A stretch of 64,000 bases of DNA from Euonymus europaeus (taxonomy: Eukaryota; Streptophyta; Magnoliopsida; Celastrales; Celastraceae). The DNA is taken from contig OY756958.1 of the NCBI GenBank assembly GCA_963580455.1, positions 14,768,501 to 14,832,500 of the forward strand. Reading direction: 5' to 3'. Below are positions 37,591 to 50,489 of this stretch, one piece after another (positions within the stretch are counted from its first letter, which is position 1; each line of letters opens with the position of its first letter). The position numbers and the translations under genes are program-made. The notes under the pieces are model-generated. The model was not told the origin of the DNA, made no database searches, and saw only the letters and a list, made by a program, of their open reading frames with translations.

Positions 37591-39285
37591 TTGAGCAACT
37601 TCGGACTATCAAAGTTGCTCGGTGTGCACTTTTTGTGGTTCTTCTATGTCAAATTTTACGAGTATATGCTTGCTGGAATAGTTTGATGCCCAAACCGCAA
37701 CTATCAAAGTTGCTCAGTGTACACTTTTTATTGTTCTTCTATGCCAAATTTTACGAGTACAAGCCACCTAGATTATTTCGATGTGAAAACAACAACCTTA
37801 CAAGACAAATGGACAAAAACGTTAGAAGCTCCTCCATAGAGAGAGTTGTGCAACTTCGGACTATCAAAATTGCTCGGTGTACACTTTTTATTGTTATTCT
37901 ATGTAAAATTTTACGAGTATAAGCTTCCTAGATTATTTCGATGCCAAAACCCCAACTTTCTATGACAAATGGACAAAACCGTTTAAAGCTCCTCCATAGG
38001 GAGAGTTGAGCAACTTTGGACTATCAAAGTTGCCCGGTGTACACTTTTTATTGTTCTTCTATGTCAAATTTTACGAGTATAAGCTTCCTAGATTCTTTCG
38101 ACGCCAAAACCACAACATTCTATGACAAATGGACAAAAACTTTTAAAGCTACTCCATAGGGAGAGTTGAGCAACTTCAGAACATAAAAGTTGCTCGGTGT
38201 ATACTTTTTATTGTTATTCTATATCAAATTTTACGAGTATAAGCTTCCCAGATTATTTCGATGCCAAAAATCCAACTTTCTATGACAAAAGGACAAAACC
38301 GTTTAAAGCTCCTCCATAGAGTGAATTGAGCAACTTCGGACTATCAAAGTTGCTCGGTGTACACTTTTTGTTGTTCTTCTATGTCAAATTTTACGAGTAT
38401 AAGCTTCCTAGATTATTTCGATGCCAAAAAACCAACTATCAATGACAAATTGACAAAACCGTTATAAGCTACTCCATAGAGAGAGTTGAGCAACTTCGGA
38501 CCATAAATGTTTCTCGGTGTACACTTTTTATTGTTCTTTTATGTCAAATTTTACAACTATAAGCATCCTAGATTATTTCAATGCCAAAACCCCAACTTTC
38601 TATGACAAATGGACAAAAACGTTAAAAGCTCCCCCATAGAGAGAGTTGTGCAACTTCGGACTATCAAAGTTGCTCGGTGTACACTTTTCATTGTTCTTCT
38701 ATCTCAAATTTTACGAGTATAAGCTTCGTAGATTATTTCGATGTGAAAACACCAACTTTACAAGACAAACGGACAAAAACGTTCAAAGCTACTTCATAGT
38801 GAGAGTTTAGCAATTCCGGACCATCAAAGTTGCTCATTGTTCACTTTTTATTGTTCTTCTACGTCAAATTTTCCGAGTATAAGCTTCTTAGATTATTTCG
38901 ATGCCAAAACCCCAACTTTCTATGGCAAAAGGACAAAACCGTTTAAAGCACCTCCATAGAGTGAGTTGAGCAACCTCGCACTATCAAAGTTGCTCGGTGT
39001 ACACTTTTTATTGTTCTTCTACGTCAAATTTTACGAGTATATGCTTGCTGGATTATTTTGATGCCAAAACCTCAACTATCAATAAGAAATGAGCAAAACC
39101 GTTAAAAGCTACTTCATAGTGTGAGTTGAGCAATTCCGGACCATCAAAGTTGCTCATTGTACACTTTTTATTGTTCTTCTACGTCAAATTTTACGAGTAT
39201 AAGCTTCCTAGATTATTTCGATGCCAAAACGCCAACTTTCTATGACAAATGGACTAAACAATTTAAAGCTCCTCCATAGAGTGAG
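37591..39285 (+). repeat. 9-mer HOR unit lengthened to 1,695 bp by a truncated and an extra monomer
   Basis: The distance between anchors is 1,695 bp, which equals 1,440 + 160 + 95. The 95 bp is the truncated monomer at 37627-37721. The rest keeps the Region B order, with the GATTCTTTCG / ACATTC monomer near 38090 marking a junction of the kind seen at 22640. Confidence 0.8.
37627..37721 (+). repeat. Truncated 95-bp monomer with microhomology at the deletion
   Basis: The distance between successive CAC(T)5 starts is 95 bp, a loss of 65 bp. The join lies within CTATCAA, which occurs in this monomer subtype both at the left breakpoint (AACTATCAATAAG) and at the right one (GGACTATCAAAG). The deletion therefore fits recombination or repair between 7-bp direct repeats within the monomer. 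Confidence 0.85.
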
Positions 39286-40197
39286 TTGAGCAACTTCGGA
39301 CTATCAAAGTTGCTCGGTGTACACTTTTTATTGTTCTTCTATGCCAAATTTTACGAGTACAAGCCTCCTAGATTATTTCGATGTGAAAACAACAACCTTA
39401 CAAGACAAATGGACAAAAACGTTAGAAGCTCCTCCATAGAGAGAGTTGTGCAACTTCGGACTATCAAAATTGCTCGGTGTACACTTTTTATTGTTATTCT
39501 ATGTAAAATTTTACGAGTATAAGCTTCCTAGATTATTTCGATGCCAAAACCCCAACTTTCTATGACAAATGGACAAAACCGTTTAAAGCTCCTCCATAAA
39601 GTGAGTTGAGCAACTTCGGACTATAAAAGTTGCTCGTTGTACACTTTTTATTGTTCTTCTATGTCAAATTTTCGAGTATATGCTTGCTGGATTATTTTGA
39701 TACCAAAACCCCAACTATCAATAAGAAATGAGCAAAACCGTTAAAAGCTACTTCATAGTGAGAGTTGAGCAATTCCGGACCATCAAAGTTGCTCATTGTA
39801 CACTTTTTATTGTTCTTCTACGTCAAATTTTACGAGTATAAGCTTCCTAGATTCTTTCGATGCCAAAACCACAACTTTCTATGACAAATGGACAAAACCG
39901 TTTGAAGCTCCTCCATAAAGTGAGTTGAGCAACTTCGGACTTTAAAAGGTTCTCGGTGTACACTTTTTATTGTTCTTCTATGTCAAATTTTACGAGTATA
40001 TGCTTGCTGGATTATTTTGATGCCACAACCTCAACTATCAATAAGAAATGAGCAAAACCGTTAAAAGCTACTTCATAGTGAGAGTTGAGCAATTTCGGAC
40101 CATCAAAGTTGCTCATTGTACACTTTTTATTGTTCTTCTACGTCAAATTTTACGAGTATAAGCTTCCTAGATTATTTCGATGCCAAAATCCCTACTT
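39286..40197 (+). repeat. Partial 9-mer HOR unit with module K, end of Region E
   Basis: The unit starts with the CTATGCCAAATTTT / AACAACCTTACAAG monomer. Module K follows at about 39660 (TTTTCGAGTATATGC) and is changed in its last monomer (AAAATCCCTACTTTC near 40186). It then joins the 320-bp duplication. Confidence 0.72.
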
Positions 40198-40827
40198 TCT
40201 ATGACAAATGGACAAAAACTTTTAAAGCTACTCCATAGGGAGAGTTGAGCAACTTCAGAACATAAAAGTTGCTCGGTGTATACTTTTTATTGTTATTCTA
40301 TATCAAATTTTACGAGTATAAGCTTCCCAGATTATTTCGATGCCAAAAATCCAACTTTCTGTGACAAAAGGACAAAACCGTTTAAAGCTCCTCCATAGAG
40401 TGAGTTGGGCAACTTCGGACTATCAAAGTTGCTCGGTGTACACTTTTTGTTGTTCTTCTATGTCAAATTTTACGAGTATAAGCTTCCTAGATTATTTCGA
40501 TGCCAAAACCCCAACTTTCTATGACAAATGGACAAAAACTTTTAAAGCTACTCCATAGGGAGAGTTGAGCAACTTCAGAACATAAAAGTTGCTCGGTGTA
40601 TACTTTTTATTGTTATTCTATATCAAATTTTACGAGTATAAGCTTCCCAGATTATTTCGATGCCAAAAATCCAACTTTCTGTGACAAAAGGACAAAACCG
40701 TTTAAAGCTCCTCCATAGAGTGAGTTGGGCAACTTCGGACTATCAAAGTTGCTCGGTGTACACTTTTTGTTGTTCTTCTATGTCAAATTTTACGAGTATA
40801 AGCTTCCTAGATTATTTCGATGCCAAA
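40198..40827 (+). repeat. 320-bp tandem duplication (two monomers)
   Basis: The segments of about 40198-40506 and 40518-40826 match at an offset of 320 bp. Both carry the private variants CTTTCTGTGACAAAAG and GAGTTGGGCAAC. I saw no differences within the matched part. Confidence 0.85.
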
Positions 40828-43800
40828 AAACCAACTATCAATGACAAATTGACAAAACCGTTATAAGCTACTCCATAGAGAGAGTTGAGCAACTTCGGAC
40901 CATAAATGTTGCTCGGTGTACACTTTTTATTGTTCTTTTATGTCAAATTTTACAGCTATAAGCATCCTAGATTATTTCGATGCCATTTCTATGACAAATG
41001 GACAAAAACGTTAAAAGCTCCCCCATAGAGAGAGTTGTGCAACTTCGGACTATCAAAGTTGCTCGGTGTACACTTTTTATTGTTCTTCTATCTCAAATTT
41101 TACGAGTATAAGCTTCGTAGATTATTTCGATGTGAAAACACCAACTTTACAAGACAAATGGACAAAAACGTTCAAAGCTACTTCATAGTGAGAGTTTAGC
41201 AATTCCGGACCATCAAAGTTGCTCATTGTTCACTTTTTATTGTTCTTCTACGTCAAATTTTCCGAGTATAAGCTTCTTAGATTATTTCGATGCCAAAAGC
41301 CCAACTTTCTATGGCAAAAGGACAAAACCGTTTAAAGCTCCTCCATAGAGTGAGTTGAGCAACTTCGCACTATCAAAGTTGCTCGGTGTACACTTTTTAT
41401 TGTTCTTCTATGTCAACTTTTACGAGTATAAGCCTCCTAGATTATTTCGATGTGAAAAAAACAGCTTTACAAGACAAATAGACAAAAAAGTTAAAAGCTC
41501 CTCCATAGAGAGAGTTGAGCAACTTCTTATCATCAAAGTCGCTCGGTGTACAATTTTTATTGTTCTTCTATGTCAAATTTTACGAGTATATGCTTTGTGG
41601 ATTATTTTGATGCCAAAACCCGAACTTTCTATGACAAAAGGACAATAAAGCTCCTCCATAGAGTGAGTTGATCAACTTCGGACTATCAAAGTTGCTCGCT
41701 GTACACTTTTTGTTGTTCTTCTCTGTCAAATTTTACGAGTATATGCATGCTGGATTATTTTGATGCCAAAACCCCAACTATCAATAAGAAATGAGCAAAA
41801 CCGTTAAAAGCTACTTCATAGTGAGAGTTGAGCAATTCCGGACCATCAAAGTTGCTCATTGTACACTTTTTATTGTTCTTCTACGTCAAATTTTACGAGT
41901 ATAAGCCTCTTAGATTATTTCGATGTGAAAACAACAACTTTACAAGACAAATGGACAAAAACTTTTAAAGCTACTCAATAGAGAGTGTTGAGCAACTTCA
42001 GAACATAAAAGTTGCTCGGTGTACACTTTTTATTGTTATTCTATATCAAATTTTACGAGTATAAGCTTCCTTGATATTTCGATGCCAAAACCCCAACTTT
42101 CTATGACAAATGGACAAAAACTTTTAAAGCTACTCAATAGAGAGAGTTGAGCAACTTCAGAACATAAAAGTTGCTCGGTGTACACTTTTTATTGTTATTC
42201 TATATCAAATTTTACGAGTATAAACTTCCTAGATTCTTTCGATGCCAAAACCACAACTTTCTATGACAAATGGACAAAAACTTTTAAAGCTACTCCATAG
42301 AGAGAGTTGAGCAACTTCAGAACATAAAATTTGCTCGGTGTACACTTTTTATTGTTATTCTATATCAAATTTTACGAGTATAAGCTTTCTAGATTATTTC
42401 GATGCCAAAAACCCAACTTTCTATGACAAAAGGACAAAACCGTTTAAAGCTATTCCATAGAGTGAGTTGAGCAACTTCGGACTATCAAAGTTGCTCGGTG
42501 TACACTTTTTGTTGTTCTTCTATGTGAAATTTTACGAGTATAAGCTTCCTAGATTATTTCGATGCCAAAAAACCAACTATCAATGACAAATCGACAAAAC
42601 CGTTAAAAGCTACTCCATAAAAAGAGTTGAGCAACTTCGGACCATAAAAGTTCCTCGGTGTACACTTTTTATTGTTCTTTTATGTCAAATTTTATGACTA
42701 TAAGCATCCTATATTATTTCGATGCCAAAACCCCAACTTTCTATGACAAATGGACAAAAACGTTAAAAGCTCCCCCATAGAGAAAGTTGTGCAACTTCAG
42801 ACTATCAAAGTTGCTCGGTGTACACTTTTTATTGTTCTTCTATCTCAAATTTTACGAGTATAAGCTTCGCAGATTATTTCGATGTGAAAACACCAACTTT
42901 ACAAGACAAATGGACAAAAACGTTAAAAGCTACTTCATAGTGAGAGTTTAGCAATTCCGGACCATCAAAGTTGCTGATTGTACACTTTTTATTGTTCTTC
43001 TACGTCAAATTTTACGAGTATAAGCTTCCTAGATTATTTCGATGCCAAAACCCCAACTTTCTATGACAAATGGACAAAACCATTTAAAGCTCCTCCACAG
43101 AGTGAGTTGAGCAACTTCGGACTATCAAAGTTGCTCGGTATACACTTTTTATTGTTCTTCTATGTCAAATTTTACGACTATAAGCAAACTCGATTATTTC
43201 GATACCAAAACCCCAACTTTCTATGACAAATGGACAAAAACGTTAAAAGCTCCTCCATAGAGAGAGTTGTGAAACTTCGGCCTATCAAAGTTGCTCGGTG
43301 TACACTTTGTGTTGTTCTTCTATGTCAAATTTTACGAGTATATGCTTGCTGGATTATTTTGATGCCAAAACCCCAACTATAAATAAGAAATGAGCAAAAC
43401 CGTTAAAAGCTACTTCATAGTGAGAGTTGAGCAATTCCGAACCATCAAAGTTGCTCATTGTACACTTTTTATTGTTCTTCTACGACAAATTTTACGAGTA
43501 TAAGCTTCCTAGATTATTTCGATGCCAAAACCCTAACTTTCTACGACAAATGGACAAAACCGTTTAAAGCTCCTCCATAGAGTGAGTTGAGCAACTTCGG
43601 ACTATCAAAGTTGCTCGGTGTATACTTTTTATTGTTCTTCTATCTCAAATTTTACGAGTATAAGCTTCGTAGATTATTTCGAAGTGAAAACACCAACTTT
43701 ACAGGACAAATGGACAAAAACGTTAAAAGCTACTTCATAGTGACAGTTTAGCAATTCCGGACCATCAAAGTTGCTGATTGTACACTTTTTATTGTTCTTC

Positions 43801-44318
43801 TACGTCAAATTTTTCGAGTATAAGCTTCTTAGATTATTTCGATGCCAAAACCCCAACTTTCTATGACAAATGGACAAAACCGTTTAAAGCTCCTCCGTAG
43901 AGTGAGTTGAGCAACTTCGCACTATCAAAGTTTCTCGGTGTACACTTTTTATTGTTCTTCTATGTCAAATTTTACGAGTATAAGCCTCCTAGATTATTTC
44001 GATGTGAAAACAACAACTTTACAAGACAAATGGACAAAAAAGTTAAAAGCTCCTCCATAGAGAGAGTTGAGCAACTTCTAATCATCAAAGTCGCTCGGTG
44101 TACATTTTGTATTGTTCTTCTATGTCAAATTTTACGAGTATATGCTTTGCGGATTATTTTGATGCCAAAAACCGAACTTTCTATGACAAATGGACAAAAA
44201 CATTAAAAGCTCCTCCATTGAGAGAGTTCTGCAACTTCGGACTATCAAAATTGCTCGGTGTACACTTTTTATTGTTATTCTATGTCAAATTTTACGAGTA
44301 TAAGCTTCCTAGATTATT
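40520..44318 (+). repeat. Block C, copy 2 of a ~3.8-kb long-range duplication
   Basis: This is the downstream copy of 22680-26480. It keeps the shared private indels (CTTCCTTGATATTTCG near 42066, GGACAATAAAGCTC near 41640). It adds a 10-bp deletion of its own (GATGCCATTTCTATG near 40980-40994) and scattered substitutions. After about 44318 the two copies go separate ways: here a GATGTGAAAACACC monomer follows, at copy 1 an AAAAATCAACTATC monomer. Confidence 0.85.
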
Positions 44319-46330
44319 TCGATGTGAAAACACCAACTTTACAAGACAAATGGACAAAAAAGTTAAAAGCTCCTCCATAGAGAGAGTTGAGCAACTTCTA
44401 ATCATCAAAGTCGCTCGGTGTACACTTTTTATTGTTCTTCTATGTCAAATTTTACGAGTATATGCTTTGTGGATTATTTTGATGCCAAAACCCGAACTTT
44501 CTATGACAAATGCACAAAAACATTAAAAGCTCCTCCATTGAGAGAGTTATGCAACCTCGGACTATCAAAATTGCTCGGTGTACACTTTTTATTGTTATTC
44601 TATGTCAAATTTTACGAGTATAAGCTTCCTAGATTATTTCGATGCCAAAACCCCAACTTTCTATGACAAATGGACAAAAACTTTTAAAGCTACTCAATAG
44701 AGAGAGTTGAGCAACTTCAGAACATAAAAGTTGCTCGGTGTACACTTTTTATTGTTATTCTATATCAAATTTTACGAGTATAAGCTTCCTGGATTCTTTC
44801 GATGCCAAAAGCACAACTTTCTATGACAAATGGACAAAAACTTTTAAAGCTACTCCATAGAGAGAGTTGAGCAACTTCAGAACATAAAAGTTGCTTGGTG
44901 TACACTTTTTATTGTTATTCTATATCAAATTTTACGAGTATAAGCTTCCTAGATTATTTCGATGCCAAAAACCCAATTTTCTATGACAAAAGGACAAAAT
45001 CGTTTAAAGCTCCTCCATAGAGTGAGTTGAGCAACTTCGGACTATCAAAGTTGCTCGGTGTACACTTTGTGTTGTTCTTCTATGTCAAATTTTACGAGTA
45101 TAAGCTTCCTCGATTATTTCGATGCCAAAACCCTAACTTTCTATGACAAATGGACAAAACCTTTTAAAGCTCCTCCGTAGAGTGAGTTGAGCAACTTCGG
45201 ACTATCAAAGTTTCTCGGTGTACACTTTTTATTGTTCTTCTATGTCAAATTTTACGAGTATAAGCCTCCTAGATTATTTCGATGTGAAAACAACAACTTT
45301 ACAAGAGAAATGGACAAAAAAGTTAAAAGCTCCTCCATAGAGAGAGTTGAGCAACTTCTAATCATCAAAGTCGCTCGGTGTACATTTTGTATTGTTCTTC
45401 TATGTCAAATTTTACGAGTATATGCTTTGCGGATTATTTTGATGCCAAAAACCGAACTTTCTATGACAAATGGACAAAAACATTAAAAGCTCCTCCATTG
45501 AGAGAGTTCTGCAACTTCGGACTATCAAAATTGCTCGGTGTACACTTTTTATTGTTATTCTATGTCAAATTTTACGAGTATAAGCTTCCTAGATTATTTC
45601 GTTGCCAAAAAATCAACTATCAATGACAAATCGACAAAACCGTTAAAAGCTACTCCATAGAGAGAGTTGAGCAACTTCGGACCATAAAAGTTGCTCGGCG
45701 TACATTTTTTATTGTTCTTTTATGTCAAATTTTACGACTATAAGCATCCTAGAATATTTCGATGCCAAAACCCCAACTTTCTATGACAAATGGACAAAAA
45801 CGTTAAAAGCTCCCCCATAGAGAGAGTTGTGCAACTTCGGACTATCAAAGTTGCTCGGTGTACACTTTTTATTGTTCTTCTATCTCCAATTTTACGAGTA
45901 TAAGCTTCGTAGATTATTTCGATGTGAAAACACCAACTTCACAAGACAAATGGACAAAAACGTTAAAAGCTACTTCCTAGTGAGAGTTTAGCAATTCCGA
46001 ACCATCAAAGTTGCTCATTGTAAACTTTTTATTGTTCTTCTACGTAAAATTTTACGAGTATAAGCTTCCTAGATTATTTCGATGCCAAAACCCCAACTTT
46101 CTATGACAAATGGACAAAACCATTTAAATCTCCTCCATAGAGTGAGTTGAGCAACTTCGGACTATCAAAGTTGCTCGGTGTACACTTTTTATTGTTCTTC
46201 TATGTCAAATTTTATGACTATAAGCAAACTAGATTATTTCGATGCCAAAACCCAAACTTTCTATGACAAATGGACAAAAACGTTAAAAACTCCTCCATAG
46301 ACAGAGTTGTGAAACTTCGGCCTATCAAAG
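44318..46330 (+). repeat. Region G, first (partial) 13-mer HOR unit
   Basis: The order matches the following 2,080-bp units from about 44330: CTTCTAATCATC pair, CAACCTCGG, TACTCAATAG, CTTCCTGGATTC, AAAATCG, CTTTGTGTTG, CCGTAGAGTG, a second CTTCTAATCATC pair, the AAAAATCAACTATC monomer, and the ACGACTATAAGCATCC monomer. Confidence 0.8.
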
Positions 46331-48410
46331 TTGCTCAGTGTACACTTTTTATTGTTCTTCTATCTCAAATTTTACGAGTATAAGCTTCCTAGATTATTTC
46401 GATGTGAAAACACCAACTTTACAAGACAAATGGACAAAAAAGTTAAAAGCTCCTCCATAGAGAGAGTTGAGCAACTTCTAATCATCAAAGTCGCTCGGTG
46501 TACACTTTTTATTGTTCTTCTATGTCAAATTTTACGAGTATATGCTTTGTGGATTATTTTGATGCCAAAACCCGAACTTTCTATGACAAATGCACAAAAA
46601 CATTAAAAGCTCCTCCATTGAGAGAGTTCTGCAACCTCGGACTATCAAAATTGCTCGGTGTACACTTTTTATTGTTATTCTATGTCAAATTTTACGAGTA
46701 TAAGCTTCCTAGATTATTTCGATGCCAAAACCCCAACTTTCTATGACAAATGGACAAAAACTTTTAAAGCTACTCAATAGAGAGAGTTGAGCAACTTCAG
46801 AACATAAAAGTTGCTCGGTGTACACTTTTTATTGTTATTCTATATCAAATTTTACGAGTATAAGCTTCCTGGATTCTTTCGATGCCAAAAGCACAACTTT
46901 CTATGACAAATGGACAAAAACTTTTAAAGCTACTCCATAGAGAGAGTTGAGCAACTTCAGAACATAAAAGTTGCTTGGTGTACACTTTTTATTGTTATTC
47001 TATATCAAATTTTACGAGTATAAGCTTCCTAGATTATTTCGATGCCAAAAACCCAATTTTCTATGACAAAAGGACAAAATCGTTTAAAGCTCCTCCATAG
47101 AGTGAGTTGAGCAACTTCGGACTATCAAAGTTGCTCGGTGTACACTTTGTGTTGTTCTTCTATGTCAAATTTTACGAGTATAAGCTTCCTCGATTATTTC
47201 GATGCCAAAACCTTAACTTTCTATGACAAATGGACAAAACCTTTTAAAGCTCCTCCGTAGAGTGAGTTGAGCAACTTCGGACTATCAAATTTTCTCGGTG
47301 TACACTTTTTATTGTTCTTCTATGTCAAATTTTACGAGTATAAGCCTCCTAGATTATTTCGATGTGAAAACAACAACTTTACAAGACAAATGGACAAAAA
47401 AGTTAAAAGCTCCTCCATAGAGAGAGTTGAGCAACTTCTAATCATCAAAGTCGCTCGGTGTACATTTTGTATTGTTCTTCTATGTCAAATTTTACGAGTA
47501 TATGCTTTGCGGATTATTTTGATGCCAAAAACCGAACTTTCTATGACAAATGGACAAAAACATTAAAAGCTCCTCCATTGAGAGAGTTCTGCAACTTCGG
47601 ACTATCAAAATTGCTCGGTGTACACTTTTTATTGTTATTCTATGTCAAATTTTACGAGTATAAGCTTCCTAGATTATTTCGTTGCCAAAAAATCAACTAT
47701 CAATGACAAATCGACAAAACCGTTAAAAGCTACTCCATAGAGAGAGTTGAGCAACTTCGGACCATAAAAGTTGCTCGGCGTACATTTTTTATTGTTCTTT
47801 TATGTCAAATTTTACGACTATAAGCATCCTAGATTATTTCGATGCCAAAACCCCAACTTTCTATGACAAATGGACAAAAACGTTAAAAGCTCCCCCATAG
47901 AGAGAGTTGTGCAACTTCGGACTATCAAAGTTGCTCGGTGTACACCTTTTATTGTTCTTCTATCTCAAATTTTACGAGTATAAGCTTCGTAGATTATTTC
48001 GATGTGAAAACACCAACTTCACAAGACAAATGGACAAAAAACGTTAAAAGCTACTTCATAGTGAGAGTTTAGCAATTCCGAACCATCAAAGTTGCTCATT
48101 GTAAACTTTTTATTGTTCTTCTACGTAAAATTTTACGAGTATAAGCTTCCTAGATTATTTCGATGCCAAAACCCCAACTTTCTATGACAAATGGACAAAA
48201 CCATTTAAATCTCCTCCATAGAGTTAGTTGAGCAACTTCGGACTATCAAAGTTGTCGGTGTACACTTTTTATTGTTCTTCTATGTCAAATTTTACGACTA
48301 TAAGCAAACCAGATTATTTCGATGCCAAAACCCAAACTTTCTATGACAAATGGACAAAAACGTTAAAAGCTCCTCCATAGACAGAGTTGTGAAACTTCGG
48401 CCTATCAAAG
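46331..48410 (+). repeat. Region G 13-mer HOR unit (2,080 bp)
   Basis: This is thirteen monomers between two copies of the TTGCTCAGTG monomer. It follows the preceding unit closely. Private changes include an extra A (GACAAAAAACGTT near 48032) and one lost base (AAGTTGTCGGTG near 48250), which cancel in length. Confidence 0.85.
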
Positions 48411-50489
48411 TTGCTCAGTGTACACTTTTTATTGTTCTTCTATCTCAAATTTTACGAGTATAAGCTTCCTAGATTATTTCGATGTGAAAACACCAACTTT
48501 ACAAGACAAATGGACAAAAAAGTTAAAAGCTCCACCATAGAGAGAGTTGAGCAACTTCTAATCATCAAAGTCGCTCGGTGTACACTTTTTATTGTTCTTC
48601 TATGTCAAATTTTACGAGTATATGCTTTGTGGATTATTTTGATGCCAAAACCCGAATTTTCTAAGACAAATGGACAAAAACATTAAAAGCTCCTCCATTG
48701 AGAGAGTTCTGCAACCTCGGACTATCAAAATTACTCGGTGTACAATTTTTATTGTTATTCTATGTCAAATTTTACGCGTATAAGCTTCCTAGATTATTTC
48801 GATGCCAAAACCCCAACTTTCTATGACAAATGGACAAAAACTTTTAAGGCTACTCAATAGAGAGAGTTGAGCAACTTCAGAACATAAATGTTGCTCGGTG
48901 TACACTTTTTATTGTTATTCTATATCAAATTTTACGAGTATAAGCTTCCTAGATTCTTTCGATGGCAAAACCACAACTTTCTATGACAAATGGACAAAAA
49001 CTTTTAAAGCTACTCCATAGAGAGAGTTGAGCAACTTCAGAACATAAAAGTTGCTTGGTGTACACTTTTTATTGTTATTCTATATCAAATTTTACGAGTA
49101 TAAGCTTCCTAGATTATTTCGATGCCAAAAACCCAACTTTCTATGACAAAAGGACAAAATCGTTTAAAGCTCCTCCATAGAGTGAGTTGAGCAACTTCGG
49201 ACTATCAAAGTTGCTCGGTGTACACTTTGTGTTGTTCTTCTATGTCAAATTTTACGAGTATAAGCTTCCTCGATTATTTCGATGCCAAAAACCCAACTTT
49301 CTGTGACAAAAGGACAAAATCGTTTAAAGCTCCTCCATAGAGTGAGTTGAGCAACTTCGGACTATCAAAGTTTCTCGGTGTACACTTTTTATTGTTCTTC
49401 TATCTCAAATTTTACGAGTATAGGCTTCGTAGACTATTTCGATGTGAAAACACCAACTTTACAAGACAAATGGACAAAAACGTTAAAAGCTACTTCATAG
49501 TGACAGTTTAGCAATTCCGGACCATCAAAGTTGCTCATTGTACACTTTTTATTGTTCTTCTACGTCAAATTTTACGAGTATATGCTTCCTAGATTATTTC
49601 GATGCCAAAACCTCAACTTTCTATGACAAATGGACAAAACCGTTTAAAGCTCCTCCATAGAGTGAGTTGAGCAACTTCGCACTATCAAAGTTGCTCGGTG
49701 CACACTTTTTATTGTTATTCTATATCAAATTTTACGAGTATAAGCTTCCTAGATTATTTCGATGCCAAAACCCCAACTTTCTATGACAAATGGACAAAAA
49801 CTTTTAAAGCTACTCAATAGAGAGAGTTGAGCAACTTCAGAACATAAACGTTGCTCGGTGGACACTTGTTATTGTTATTCTATATCAAATATTACGAGTA
49901 TAAGCTTCCTAGATTATTTCGATGCCAAAAAATCAACTATCAATGACAAATCGACAAAACCGTTAAAAGCTACTCCACAGAGAGAGTTGAGCAACTTCGG
50001 ACCATAAAAGTTGCTCGGTGTACACTTTTTATTGTTCTTTTATGTCAAATTTTACGACTATAAGCATCCTAGATTATTTCGATGCCAAAACCCCAACTTT
50101 CTATGACAAATGGACAAAAACGTTAAAAGCTACTTCATAGTGAGAGTTTAGCAATTCCGGACCATCAAAGTTGCTCATTGTACACTTTTTATTGTTCTTC
50201 TACGTCAAATTTTACGAGTATAAGCTTCTTAGATTATTTCGATGCCAAAACCCAACTTTCTATGACAAATGGACAAAACCATTTAAATCTCCTCCATAGA
50301 GTGAGTTGAGCAACTTCGGACTATCAAAGTTGCTCGGTGTACACTTTTTATTGTTCTTCTATGTCAAATTTTATGACTATAAGCAAACTAGATTATTTCG
50401 ATGCCAAAACCCCAACTTTCTATGACAAATGGACAAAAACGTTAAAAGCTCCTCCATAGAGAGAGTTGTGAAACTTCGGCCTATCAAAG
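48411..50489 (+). repeat. Region G 13-mer HOR unit with rearranged interior (2,079 bp)
   Basis: The unit keeps the 13-monomer length but its interior (about 49260-50210) does not match the neighbouring units. The CCTCCTAGATT / CTTCTAATCATC pair present at 45187, 47267 and 51426 is missing at the equivalent place. Other subtypes stand there (TATAGGCTTCGTAGACT, a CTCAACTTTC monomer, CTTGTTATTG). The length is one base short. Confidence 0.8.

Noticed and set aside
8700..40200. Module K as a transposable element
   Set aside because: The module consists of ordinary satellite monomers in phase with their surroundings. It has no terminal repeats, target-site duplications or coding capacity. Recombination between monomers explains it better.
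22680..44318. Assembly artefact as the cause of the 17.83-kb repeat
   Set aside because: It cannot be excluded from sequence alone. However, the two copies differ at scattered sites and by a private 10-bp deletion, which argues for a real, diverged duplication. I kept it as a finding with the long-read check stated.
44098..44526. Open reading frames of 60-142 codons on the + strand throughout the window, the longest here
   Set aside because: They all translate the satellite itself. Because 160 is one more than a multiple of three, the reading frame shifts with each monomer and returns every 480 bp, so the same peptide strings recur in changing order. They start and stop according to the monomer subtype, have no promoter or splice context and resemble no protein family I know. 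I do not call any of them a gene.
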